NCBI RefSeq assembly: GCF_001678675.1
Contig: NZ_LZRN01000016.1
Location: forward strand, 1 to 64,000
Source: Gelidibacter algens
GTDB lineage: Bacteria > Bacteroidota > Bacteroidia > Flavobacteriales > Flavobacteriaceae
Direction: 5' to 3'
Length of the DNA: 64,000 bases
Shown: positions 56,885 to 64,000 of the stretch, in pieces
How the letters are laid out: every line of letters starts with the position of its first letter
How positions within the stretch are numbered: the first letter of the stretch is position 1
Notes under the pieces: model-generated
The model's input: only the letters and a program-made list of their open reading frames with translations
Database searches by the model: none
What the model was told of the DNA's origin: nothing
Position numbers and translations under genes: made by a program

Positions 56885-57731
56885 TTAATATTTTGCTGCG
56901 TGAGGTATGTTTCAACCTACGAATTGCTTTTTCTTTAATCTGACGGACACGTTCGCGCGTTAGGTCAAAGGTCTCACCGATTTCTTCCAGAGTCATCGGG
57001 TGTTGGTCTCCCAAACCAAAGTACAAACGGATCACGTCTGCTTCACGAGGGGTCAATGTTTCCAAAGCACGTTCGATCTCTGTACGCAAGGATTCATGTA
57101 ACAAATCTTTATCAGGATTTGGAGATTCTCCAGAACGCAAGACATCGTATAAGTTGGAATCTTCACCTTCAACCAACGGCGCATCCATGGAGACGTGACG
57201 GCCAGAGTTTTTCATGGACTCTTTTACATCATTGATGGTCATGTCCAATTCTTTGGCAATCTCTTCTGCACTTGGCGGACGCTCATGACTTTGCTCTAAA
57301 AAAGCAAAGGTCTTGTTGATTTTGTTAATCGATCCAATTTTATTCAATGGCAAACGGACAATACGTGATTGTTCAGCCAAAGCCTGTAAAATGGATTGAC
57401 GGATCCACCACACCGCGTAAGAAATAAATTTGAAACCACGTGTTTCATCAAAACGCTGTGCCGCTTTGATCAAACCTAAGTTGCCTTCATTAATTAAATC
57501 TGGTAAGGTCAGGCCTTGATTTTGGTATTGTTTTGCTACCGAGACAACAAAACGTAGATTGGCTTTTGTCAATTTTTCTAAGGCAAGTTGATCTCCTGCT
57601 TTGATCCGCTGTGCCAATTCAACTTCTTCATCAGCGGTAATTAAGTCAACTTTTCCAATTTCTTGAAGATACTTGTCTAGCGAAGCTGTTTCCCTATTGG
57701 TAACTTGCTTCGTAATTTTGAGTTGTCTCAT
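56868..57731 (-). CDS. rpoD: Primary sigma factor, RpoD/SigA family
   Basis: This 287-residue group 1 sigma factor is of the short Bacteroidota form. A compact region 1.2 ([27 protein letters not shown]) replaces the long N-terminal domain of enterobacterial RpoD. Region 2 has [57 protein letters not shown]. Region 3 follows, and region 4 has [15 protein letters not shown] and [28 protein letters not shown]. It should recognise TTTG/TAnnTTTG promoters of the kind noted here. It is monocistronic, and the reading frame ends inside a palindrome. Confidence 0.96.
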   Translation of the reverse strand: MRQLKITKQVTNRETASLDKYLQEIGKVDLITADEEVELAQRIKAGDQLALEKLTKANLRFVVSVAKQYQNQGLTLPDLINEGNLGLIKAAQRFDETRGFKFISYAVWWIRQSILQALAEQSRIVRLPLNKIGSINKINKTFAFLEQSHERPPSAEEIAKELDMTINDVKESMKNSGRHVSMDAPLVEGEDSNLYDVLRSGESPNPDKDLLHESLRTEIERALETLTPREADVIRLYFGLGDQHPMTLEEIGETFDLTRERVRQIKEKAIRRLKHTSRSKILKTYLG

Positions 57732-57832
57732 TTAAATGTGTCTCTGTTATTTAAAATAGTGAATAATCCTTTCGTAAGTAGTTATACGCAAAAGGCACTC
57801 AAAATGTTACAAGATGGTGAAAATTAATTTTT

Positions 57833-58207
57833 TTAAATCTTAATCAATTTTTTATCCGCTAAGTTGATGTCTTCAAGCATCTCATTGGTAAACTTGTAGT
57901 GCCCACGGGTGGTGATAATCTTGAAGCGGGAAGACGTCATTGTGCTTAAGGTGTTAAGAAATAACCACTTTGATTTCAATAAACGTGGTTCGTCTGACTT
58001 TAAACTCAGTTCAAAATAATGTTTTCTGCCTTCCTTTTCGGCTACAATGTCTGGGGTAACATCAATATCACTGCCTTTTTTGTGATACGATTTTGGGGTT
58101 TCATAACCCTCTGCGTCTGCTTTGATGTTTTCAAAACCACTCTTCTCTAAGTAAGCCAAAGAATTACTTAAAATGTCTGAATATTTCTCTTTATCTGTGT
58201 AAACCAT
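57833..58207 (-). CDS. Small conserved protein with possible PD-(D/E)xK-like core
   Basis: This 124-residue protein has no signal or membrane segment. The middle reads GSDIDVTPDIVAEKEGRKHYFELSLKS, then LNTLSTMTSSRFKIITTRGHYKFTNEML. An Asp at the end of one strand, a Glu-x-x-Lys-like step (ELSLK) in the next, and later strands resemble restriction-endonuclease-like folds used in holiday-junction or archaeal-type nucleases. It lies next to the sigma factor gene. The fold suggestion is inference from spacing and hydrophobic pattern; catalytic activity cannot be claimed. I do not recognise a named family. Confidence 0.6.
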   Translation of the reverse strand: MVYTDKEKYSDILSNSLAYLEKSGFENIKADAEGYETPKSYHKKGSDIDVTPDIVAEKEGRKHYFELSLKSDEPRLLKSKWLFLNTLSTMTSSRFKIITTRGHYKFTNEMLEDINLADKKLIKI

Positions 58208-58653
58208 AACCTAGAATATAATTAAATTTTTAACTAATACAAATTTTTGTGAGGTTTTAACAGTTTCAGTCGGCAGTCCTCAGTCGGCAGTCCTCAGTCC
58301 TCAGTCTACAGTCTCAGTCTCGGTGTTGCAGTTCTGCCTGTCTAAGGGCGGGTTCGCAAAAGCCGTGGGGGGCAAGCTGTTGACAGTCTCTTCGTTTTTG
58401 GAAATATTAAAGAGCGAAAGGTGCTTTAGGTAAATCATCATTAGATTTTAATCCATGCTTAGTGGCTGATTTCCTCCTCTGTGAATCTCTGCGTTCCTCT
58501 GTGTAACTCTGTGACATCCTTTTTTGTAACAAGCAATATTAATGTCAGTCTTTACTCATCCGTACTCCGTCATCCATCATCGGTCATCCATCATCCGTCA
58601 TCCGTCATCCATCACCCGTCACCCGTCATCCGTCATTCTCCCATCCGTCTTTA
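58208..58653. repeat. Repeat gap between proA and the small nuclease-like gene
   Basis: 446 bp without a gene. It has a CAGTCGG/CAGTCCT heptamer array (about 58266-58312) and a GCCTGTC...GGGCGGGTTCGCAAAAGCCGTGGGGGGCAAG stretch related to the dispersed GGCGGG element (about 58336-58378). It also has a CCGTCAT/CCATCAT heptamer array (about 58559-58640) that runs up to the end of proA. Confidence 0.8.
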
Positions 58654-59853
58654 TTAAACCCTCACATGCCCATCACCAAATACATAATATTTATTGGTCA
58701 CCAATTGTTTTAATCCCAATGGGCCTCTGTGGTGCAATTTATCGGTGCTGATGGCCAATTCTGCGCCAACGCCCATTTGACCACCATCGGTAAAACGAGT
58801 GGATGCATTGTGGTATACGGCAGCACTGTCTACTTGCTCCATGAATTTTTGTGCTAAAGCTTTATTTTCGGTCAAAATTACAGCGGAATGGCCACCAGAA
58901 TATTTGTTGATCATGTCAATAGCACTGTCTTCATTGTCAGTTTCTGCAACTAAAAGTTTCATCGCTAAATATTCTTCATACCAAGTGTCCTCGTTTTCAA
59001 TTTGAGGTTCTTCTGTTAGAATCTTTCCTACTTTAGTATCCACTAGCAATTCCACCTTCAAGCTTTTCAAAACTGTTTGAAGTTCTTTCAGTTTGTGTTC
59101 ATAATTCGGAATGTTTTTATCAATCAACACTTTATCAAGAGCGTTGCATCCTGAAATCTTATCTGTTTTAGCGTTTACGATGACTTTGATTGCTTTTTCC
59201 CAATCGGCATCTTTGGCAACATATAAAAAGTTATTGCCTCTCCCACTGATCAACACCGCGCAAGTAGCGTGGTCCTTTACAAATTTGATGAGGCGCTCGC
59301 CACCTCTTGGCACGATCAAATCAATTTTCTCGGTCGGATTTTTCAAAAATTCTTGGGTTTCCTCACGTTTCAAGTGTAGCAGCTTAATCCAATCTTTTGA
59401 AAGACCGTTTTCTGCTAAGGCTTCATGCCAGCATTTCTCTAAGGTAAGATTACTATTCAAAGCTTCCTTCCCGCCTTTGAGGAGAATTTTGTTATTCGCT
59501 TTAAAAGCTAAAACGGCGGCTTCAATAGTCACATCTGGACGTGATTCATAAATGATCATGATGGTCCCGAAGGGCGCAGTTTTATTGATGATTTTCAGTC
59601 CGCTGTCCAAAGTCAAATCTGATATTTCTTTTCCTACAGGGTCTTCTTGCGCTCTCACTTGTTTAATGGCGGTAATCATCCCGTCAATTTTAGAATCGTC
59701 AACCACCAATCGGTCATAGAGTGCCTGATCATCTCTATCAAAGGCATCCAAATCTTTTTGGTTAGCTTCTAAAATAGCATGTCGTTCTTTATCAAGAATG
59801 TTCATCATCGATTGAAGAACGTTATTTTTTATATCTGTATCTATAAGTTTCAT
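58654..59853 (-). CDS. proA: Glutamate-5-semialdehyde dehydrogenase (gamma-glutamyl phosphate reductase)
   Basis: This second enzyme of proline synthesis reduces gamma-glutamyl phosphate with NADPH. It is a 399-residue aldehyde dehydrogenase-fold protein with FGTIMIIYESRPDVTIEAAVLAFKANNKILLKGGKEA near residues 95-130, VPRGGERLIKFVKDHATCAVLISGRG near 183, the catalytic Cys in KTDKISGCNALDKVLI near 238, and NASTRFTDGGQMGVGAELAISTDKLHHRGPLGL near 350. It is the last gene of proC-proB-proA, separated from proB by about 300 bp of repeats rather than the usual short spacer. Confidence 0.96.
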   Translation of the reverse strand: MKLIDTDIKNNVLQSMMNILDKERHAILEANQKDLDAFDRDDQALYDRLVVDDSKIDGMITAIKQVRAQEDPVGKEISDLTLDSGLKIINKTAPFGTIMIIYESRPDVTIEAAVLAFKANNKILLKGGKEALNSNLTLEKCWHEALAENGLSKDWIKLLHLKREETQEFLKNPTEKIDLIVPRGGERLIKFVKDHATCAVLISGRGNNFLYVAKDADWEKAIKVIVNAKTDKISGCNALDKVLIDKNIPNYEHKLKELQTVLKSLKVELLVDTKVGKILTEEPQIENEDTWYEEYLAMKLLVAETDNEDSAIDMINKYSGGHSAVILTENKALAQKFMEQVDSAAVYHNASTRFTDGGQMGVGAELAISTDKLHHRGPLGLKQLVTNKYYVFGDGHVRV

Positions 59854-59923
59854 AGTTTCGTTTTTAATATTAATTATTGTGGTGTGGCTAGAACTTCAAA
59901 AATCTTGGTTCCGTAATATCTCA

Positions 59924-60042
59924 CCCTTCCGACTCCAATTCCTTTTCGGGAACCCTTCCGGATCCAATTCCTTTTCTGGGCCCTTCCGGATCCAATTCCT
60001 TTCCGGGAACCCTTCCGACTCCAATTCCTTTTCGGGAATTGG
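59924..60042. repeat. Four tandem ~28-bp repeats between proB and proA
   Basis: The unit CCCTTCCG(G)A(T/C)TCCAATTCC followed by TTTTCGGGAA occurs four times with a 28-29-bp period (59924, 59953, 59981, 60010). The last copy folds as CTCCAATTCC/GGAATTGGAG. A CAAGCTT heptamer array follows at about 60099-60141. These fill the 59854-60160 gap inside an operon. A 70-codon frame across them has only repeat-encoded, periodic residues. Confidence 0.85.
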
Positions 60043-60160
60043 AGCCACCTTCCCTTGAAAAAAGGGAAGGGACTTTTCCTCTATTTGATTATAAACGTCA
60101 AGCTTCAAGCTTCAATCTTCCAACTTCAAGCTTCAAGCTTCAAAACCGCTATAGTGCTTT

Positions 60161-60931
60161 TTAATGAACAAACTTTGTACCCACTTGTTTATTGTCGATG
60201 ATATCCACAATCACATTGGCGCGTTTTCCATTGGCGATATAAGTAGGAATATTTTTTTCGGCTGTGCCTTTGGCAATTTTTAATTTCGAAGCCATTCCGC
60301 CTCTTCCTTCGCCTTCTTTTTTATTGGAATCCATGACATAATGCTCCACAGCTTGGTCAACCGTAACCTCTTTAAGCTGTCTAGAATCCTTATCATCAGG
60401 GTGTCCTGTCCATAGGCCATCAGTATCTGATAGAATGATCAATCGGTCCACATCCAATAATTCAGCTACCAAACTGGCCAGCTCATCATTATCAGAAAAC
60501 ATAGACATGGTTAATGACGTCGCATCATCTTCATTGGCAATAGGAGTTATTCCTTCTGAAAGGAGGCCTTCATAACAATTAATCATATTTTGGCGGTGCT
60601 TGCCAATGTCAAAATCACGTTTAGTTGCCAATACCTGAGCGCAACGCATTCCATAATCATGGAATAGACTGTAATAATGGCGCATCATTCTTGGTTGTCC
60701 CACTGCAGAATAAACTTGTCTTCTAATGGCAGGATCTGTAATTTTAGTTTCCCCAAGGATCTCTCTACCCGCAATTGCTGAACCTGAAGACACGAGGATG
60801 ACCTCAATGTTTCGTTCGTTTAAAACAGATATTTGTCTTACCAATTCCTTTAAAACTGGACCTAAAATTCTATTATCTTTATTGGTCAGTACATTGGTAC
60901 CAACTTTTACTAATACACGTTTCGTTTCCAT
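60161..60931 (-). CDS. proB: Glutamate 5-kinase, PUA-less
   Basis: This enzyme phosphorylates glutamate in the first step of proline synthesis. It is a 256-residue amino-acid-kinase fold: RVLVKVGTNVLTNKD at the start, VILVSSGSAIAGREIL near 45, SAVGQPRMMRHYYSLF near 75, TPIANEDDATSLTMSMFSDNDELASLVA near 130-155, IILSDTDGLWTGHPD near 165, and GRGGMASKLKIAKGTAEK near 208. The C-terminal PUA domain of the E. coli enzyme is absent, as in other Bacteroidota. The conserved NEND is NEDD here. It starts two bases after proC, implying one transcript. Confidence 0.95.
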   Translation of the reverse strand: METKRVLVKVGTNVLTNKDNRILGPVLKELVRQISVLNERNIEVILVSSGSAIAGREILGETKITDPAIRRQVYSAVGQPRMMRHYYSLFHDYGMRCAQVLATKRDFDIGKHRQNMINCYEGLLSEGITPIANEDDATSLTMSMFSDNDELASLVAELLDVDRLIILSDTDGLWTGHPDDKDSRQLKEVTVDQAVEHYVMDSNKKEGEGRGGMASKLKIAKGTAEKNIPTYIANGKRANVIVDIIDNKQVGTKFVH

Positions 60932-60933
60932 TG

Positions 60934-61737
60934 TTATTTTTTTCCCAATTCAACGGCTCTGTCAAATGCTGCATAGGCCGCATCTTGAATAAGTTGTTTT
61001 ACATTATTATCATCCATAGAATCAATGGCTGCTTGTGTGGTGCCTCCTTTTGAAGCGACTTTGGCAATCCAAGATTTTGGTGAAATGTCATTTTGATTGA
61101 AGAGCTCAATAGCGCCTTCAAACGTATTGCTTACGAGAACTTTGGAATCGTAATCTGAAAAGCCCATTTTTAAGGCGGCTTCCAACATTGATTGCATAAA
61201 GTAGAATACGTAAGCGGGTCCACTTCCTGAGATTCCTGTAGAGGCATCAATAAAATTTTCAGTCTCTACATGGATTGACGTTCCTGTGGTATCCAAAAGG
61301 TTTCTCACCATGAGCAATTCTACTTTTGAAACTTCCTCAGATTCTGTGTAAGATGTGACGCCTTTTCCAACTTGAGCTGGCAAATTTGGCATTGTTCTGA
61401 CTACTTTATTTTGACCCAAGTGTTCTTGGATAGTTTGTATGGTAACACCTGCCATCAACGATACAAAAATCTGCTCATCGTTGAGCATAGGCTTCATTTT
61501 CTCAAATAAGTCTTCACTGTGAAAGGGTTTGACTGCTATAAAAACAAGATCTGCTTTTGGCAAACAATCGTCAAGTGTGTCGTAGACCTCAAATTGAGGT
61601 TGTTGTCTTAAGGTTTCTATTTTTTTTGGATCGGTGTCAAAAATCCGAAGTTTATGCTTGCTGAGCAACGGCGAACTTGCCATTCCTTCTGCATAGGTCA
61701 ATCCCATATTTCCTGCTCCAATGACTAATACTTTCAT
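60934..61737 (-). CDS. proC: Pyrroline-5-carboxylate reductase
   Basis: This enzyme reduces pyrroline-5-carboxylate to proline with NAD(P)H. It is a 267-residue protein with the N-terminal Rossmann turn VIGAGNMGLTYAEGM near residue 5, LVFIAVKPFH near 65, VSLMAGVTIQTIQEHLG near 93, VRTMPNLPAQVGKGVTSY near 113, and the C-terminal dimer and substrate motif DASTGISGSGPAYVFYFMQSMLEAALKMG near 163-190. SKGGTTQAAIDSM near 230 completes the signature. It is the first gene of the minus-strand proC-proB-proA unit. Confidence 0.97.
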   Translation of the reverse strand: MKVLVIGAGNMGLTYAEGMASSPLLSKHKLRIFDTDPKKIETLRQQPQFEVYDTLDDCLPKADLVFIAVKPFHSEDLFEKMKPMLNDEQIFVSLMAGVTIQTIQEHLGQNKVVRTMPNLPAQVGKGVTSYTESEEVSKVELLMVRNLLDTTGTSIHVETENFIDASTGISGSGPAYVFYFMQSMLEAALKMGFSDYDSKVLVSNTFEGAIELFNQNDISPKSWIAKVASKGGTTQAAIDSMDDNNVKQLIQDAAYAAFDRAVELGKK

Positions 61738-62043
61738 GTTATAAGTTCTTGATTATCACTATTAATTTCTTCTGTAAGTGCAAGTACTGTACGGAAGTCC
61801 TATTTTACATAACTAATTTTGAAGTTTCACTAAATTACTAATTTTGGTTGTCTAAAACCACGTTTTTGTGAATTATTGTGAGTGACCCTTGCCATATCCT
61901 CAATTGTCAATAACTGATAGGGTGACAACTTGGCGGGTTTTTGTTAGTTTGTCGGGTTGACATCTCAAATAGGGCCATAAAAAAACCTCACAGGTTTTGA
62001 AAACCTGTGAGGTTTGAATACTATTCAAAAAGACATTTAGAAA
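61738..62043. other. Gap between pnp and proC with pnp terminator
   Basis: 306 bp. It contains the strong hairpin at 61983-62015 and an AT-rich stretch that should hold the proC promoter. I found no exact -7 box near proC. No gene. Confidence 0.45.
61983..62015 (-). terminator. Strong hairpin terminator of pnp
   Basis: AAACCTCACAGGTTT and its exact reverse complement form a 15-bp stem around TGA. The minus strand then continues into a T run. It is 29 bases past the pnp stop codon. Confidence 0.85.
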
Positions 62044-64000
62044 TTAATCTTCTTTTTTGTCTTCTCTTGGTTTACGATCATCACGTCTGTCATCACGACG
62101 GCTATTGTCACGAGATCCGCGATTATCACGTCCGCCACTTCTGCTGTCACGGCCACCTCTATCATTGCTATCTCTTGGTGGTCTTGCTACATAACCTTCT
62201 GGTTTTTCTAACAACGCCTTACGAGATACTTTTTCCTTGCGCGTCTTAGGATCCACTCCAAAGTACTTCACTTCAAAAACATCACCCATATTGACCACAT
62301 CAGAAACATTTTCTGTACGTTCCCAAGCCAATTCACTTACGTGCAATAAAACTTCGTTTCCTGGAGCATCAGTATATTCTACAACAGCACCAAAATCTAA
62401 CATTTTAATAACTTTCACTTCGTAAGAGCCACCAACGGTTGGTTTGAACAAGATCGAATCGATTTTAGCCAATACCGCATCAATACCTTCTTGGTTGGTA
62501 CCTAAAATTTCCACAATACCTTCTTCAGTAATAGGATCTTCGTTGATAACGATCGTAGTTTTAGTCGATTTCTGTAATTCTTGAATTACTTTTCCACCAG
62601 GTCCAATTAATGCGCCAATGAATTCGTTAGGAATTACACGGGTAATCATTTTAGGAGCATGTGCTTTTACATCAGCATTTGGCTGTGCAATAGTTTCATT
62701 CAATTTATCAAGAATATGTAAACGACCGTCACGTGCTTGTTTCAGTGCATTTACCAAAATTTCGTAACCTAATCCTTTGACCTTGATGTCCATCTGACAA
62801 GCCGTGATACCATCTGCAGTACCCGTCACTTTAAAGTCCATATCACCTAAATGATCTTCATCACCTAAAATATCAGATAAAACGGCATACTTTCCAGATT
62901 TTGCATCAGAAATCAATCCCATGGCAATACCAGAAACCGGTTTTTTCAACTGAACGCCAGCATCCATCAATGCCATAGTTCCTGCACAAACGGTAGCCAT
63001 AGAAGACGACCCGTTGCTTTCCAATACTTCAGATACTACTCTTACAGTATAAGGACAATCTGCAGGCACCATATTTTTCAAAGCACGTTGTGCCAAGTTA
63101 CCATGTCCTACCTCACGACGTGAAGTGCCACGGATTGGTCTGGCTTCACCTGTTGAAAAAGGAGGGAAGTTATAATGTAAATAGAAACGCTCTTCACCTT
63201 CAAAAGATGGCATATCTATTTGGTTGGCTTCTCTTGAAGTTCCCAAAGTAACCGTAGCCAAGGCTTGAGTTTCACCACGTGTAAAAATGGCTGAACCATG
63301 GGTGGATGGTAAATAATCTACTTCACACCAGATAGGTCTGATTTGGTCAGTTTTTCTACCGTCAAGACGTAAGCCTTCATTTAAGGTAAGGTCTCTAATG
63401 GCAGCTTTTTCTGCTTTGTAATAATATTTAGATACCATCCCGCCGTAATCAGCCAATTCCTCTTCAGAAAATGTGGCTTTGATTTCTTCTTTGATCGCGT
63501 CAAATGCAGCACTGCGTTCGTGTTTTGCCGAACCTGCTTGGGCGATTGCATATACTTTATCATATGCCATCTCGTGAATTTTATTTGCTAAATCAGCATC
63601 TTCACGTTCTGCGTCATACTCACGTACTTCTTTTCTACCGAAAGCTTCTGCTAATTTCATTTGAGCAGCACACTGAATTTTAATAGCTTCATGGGCGAAT
63701 TTGATCGCTTCAGCCATCTCTTCTTCAGAAATCTCATGCATTTCACCTTCCACCATCATAACAGAATCTGCTGATGCACCAATCATCATATCGATGTCTG
63801 ATTCTAGCAATTGTGCTCTGGTTGGGTTGATGATAAATTCTCCGTTGATACGGCCAACTCTGGCTTCAGAGATAGCGCATTCAAATGGAAAATCGGATAG
63901 CTGAATCGCAGCAGATGCAGCCAATCCAGCCATAGCATCTGGCATCACATTTTCGTCATGAGACATTAATTGGATCATCACTTGTGTTTCAGCATGGTAA
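62044..64000 (-). CDS. pnp: Polynucleotide phosphorylase (5' end outside window)
   Basis: This 3'-to-5' phosphorolytic exoribonuclease and degradosome component has 651 residues visible. The first ~90 residues lie beyond the right edge: the frame continues upstream of 63981 as YHAETQV, matching the family. Visible domains are the rest of RNase PH domain 1, the helical linker, and RNase PH domain 2 ([14 protein letters not shown], then [36 protein letters not shown]). They are followed by a KH domain ([19 protein letters not shown]), an S1 domain ([15 protein letters not shown]), and a basic/acidic Arg-Gly-Asp-rich tail of ~45 residues. The tail is longer than in E. coli and resembles RGG-type RNA-binding extensions of Bacteroidota. 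Confidence 0.97.
   Translation of the reverse strand, partial: YHAETQVMIQLMSHDENVMPDAMAGLAASAAIQLSDFPFECAISEARVGRINGEFIINPTRAQLLESDIDMMIGASADSVMMVEGEMHEISEEEMAEAIKFAHEAIKIQCAAQMKLAEAFGRKEVREYDAEREDADLANKIHEMAYDKVYAIAQAGSAKHERSAAFDAIKEEIKATFSEEELADYGGMVSKYYYKAEKAAIRDLTLNEGLRLDGRKTDQIRPIWCEVDYLPSTHGSAIFTRGETQALATVTLGTSREANQIDMPSFEGEERFYLHYNFPPFSTGEARPIRGTSRREVGHGNLAQRALKNMVPADCPYTVRVVSEVLESNGSSSMATVCAGTMALMDAGVQLKKPVSGIAMGLISDAKSGKYAVLSDILGDEDHLGDMDFKVTGTADGITACQMDIKVKGLGYEILVNALKQARDGRLHILDKLNETIAQPNADVKAHAPKMITRVIPNEFIGALIGPGGKVIQELQKSTKTTIVINEDPITEEGIVEILGTNQEGIDAVLAKIDSILFKPTVGGSYEVKVIKMLDFGAVVEYTDAPGNEVLLHVSELAWERTENVSDVVNMGDVFEVKYFGVDPKTRKEKVSRKALLEKPEGYVARPPRDSNDRGGRDSRSGGRDNRGSRDNSRRDDRRDDRKPREDKKED

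Noticed and set aside
59896-60108. 70-codon frame with repeated FPERNW/FPKRNW
   Set aside because: It is the translation of the four 28-bp tandem repeats in the proB-proA gap, not a gene.

Overview
The window comes from a low-GC member of the Bacteroidota, most likely a marine-type Flavobacteriaceae. The evidence is: three secreted proteins with type IX secretion (Por) C-terminal sorting tails, a short 287-residue primary sigma factor of the Bacteroidota kind, an UpxY-type NusG paralogue at the head of a polysaccharide locus, and promoter matches to the Bacteroidota -7 box TAnnTTTG. There are no rRNA, tRNA, CRISPR or transposase genes that I can see.

Layout. (1) 1-5.4 kb: remains of a defence region. 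A multiply frameshifted gene with a HEPN-like RNxxxH motif is followed by hsdS and hsdR of a type I restriction system. hsdR has an in-frame amber codon and no hsdM is present. (2) 5.7-8.4 kb: a DUF4397 type IX-secreted protein and a small outer-membrane barrel. (3) 8.5-11.9 kb: the most unusual block. Two paralogous 56-57-residue peptides have near-identical Tat-like leaders and divergent 15-residue tails. Next to them are a PqqD/HprK-like kinase, a decayed second copy of that kinase, and an NTP_transf_5 nucleotidyltransferase. I read it as a candidate peptide-modification (RiPP-like) cassette. (4) 12.1-16.7 kb: two paralogous type IX-secreted proteins. (5) 17.2-54.3 kb: a complete capsule/exopolysaccharide locus on the + strand. 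It opens with UpxY and GDP-fucose, UDP-glucuronate/galacturonate and diacetamido-uronate genes separated by repeats. Then come acyltransferases, flippase, an ATP-grasp/tyrosine-phosphatase fusion, many glycosyltransferases, an epimerase, polymerase and UDP-xylose synthase. It closes with the WecA-like initiating transferase, Wza-like exporter and Wzc-like tyrosine kinase. (6) 54.4-64 kb: housekeeping genes, mostly on the - strand: CBS protein, rpe, primary sigma factor, a small nuclease-like protein, proA/proB/proC and the 3' nine-tenths of pnp.

How it fits together. The polysaccharide locus supplies nucleotide sugars (Gmd/Fcl, Ugd, GlcA 4-epimerase, UXS, WecB-like epimerase, WbpB/WbpD-like). 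It starts the repeat unit on undecaprenyl phosphate (WecA-like) and extends it with about nine glycosyltransferases. It decorates (acyltransferases, PIG-L), flips (Wzx), polymerises (Wzy) and exports (Wza/Wzc) the chain. The only tyrosine phosphatase seen is fused to an ATP-grasp domain and is a candidate Wzb substitute.

A second theme is repeats. Intergenic gaps carry many degenerate tandem arrays that nearly all share a 7-bp period although their words differ. They also carry dispersed palindromic elements, densest around the wbpB, wbpD and cysQ cassettes. All coordinates of motifs were read by eye; no alignment, structure prediction or database search was run.
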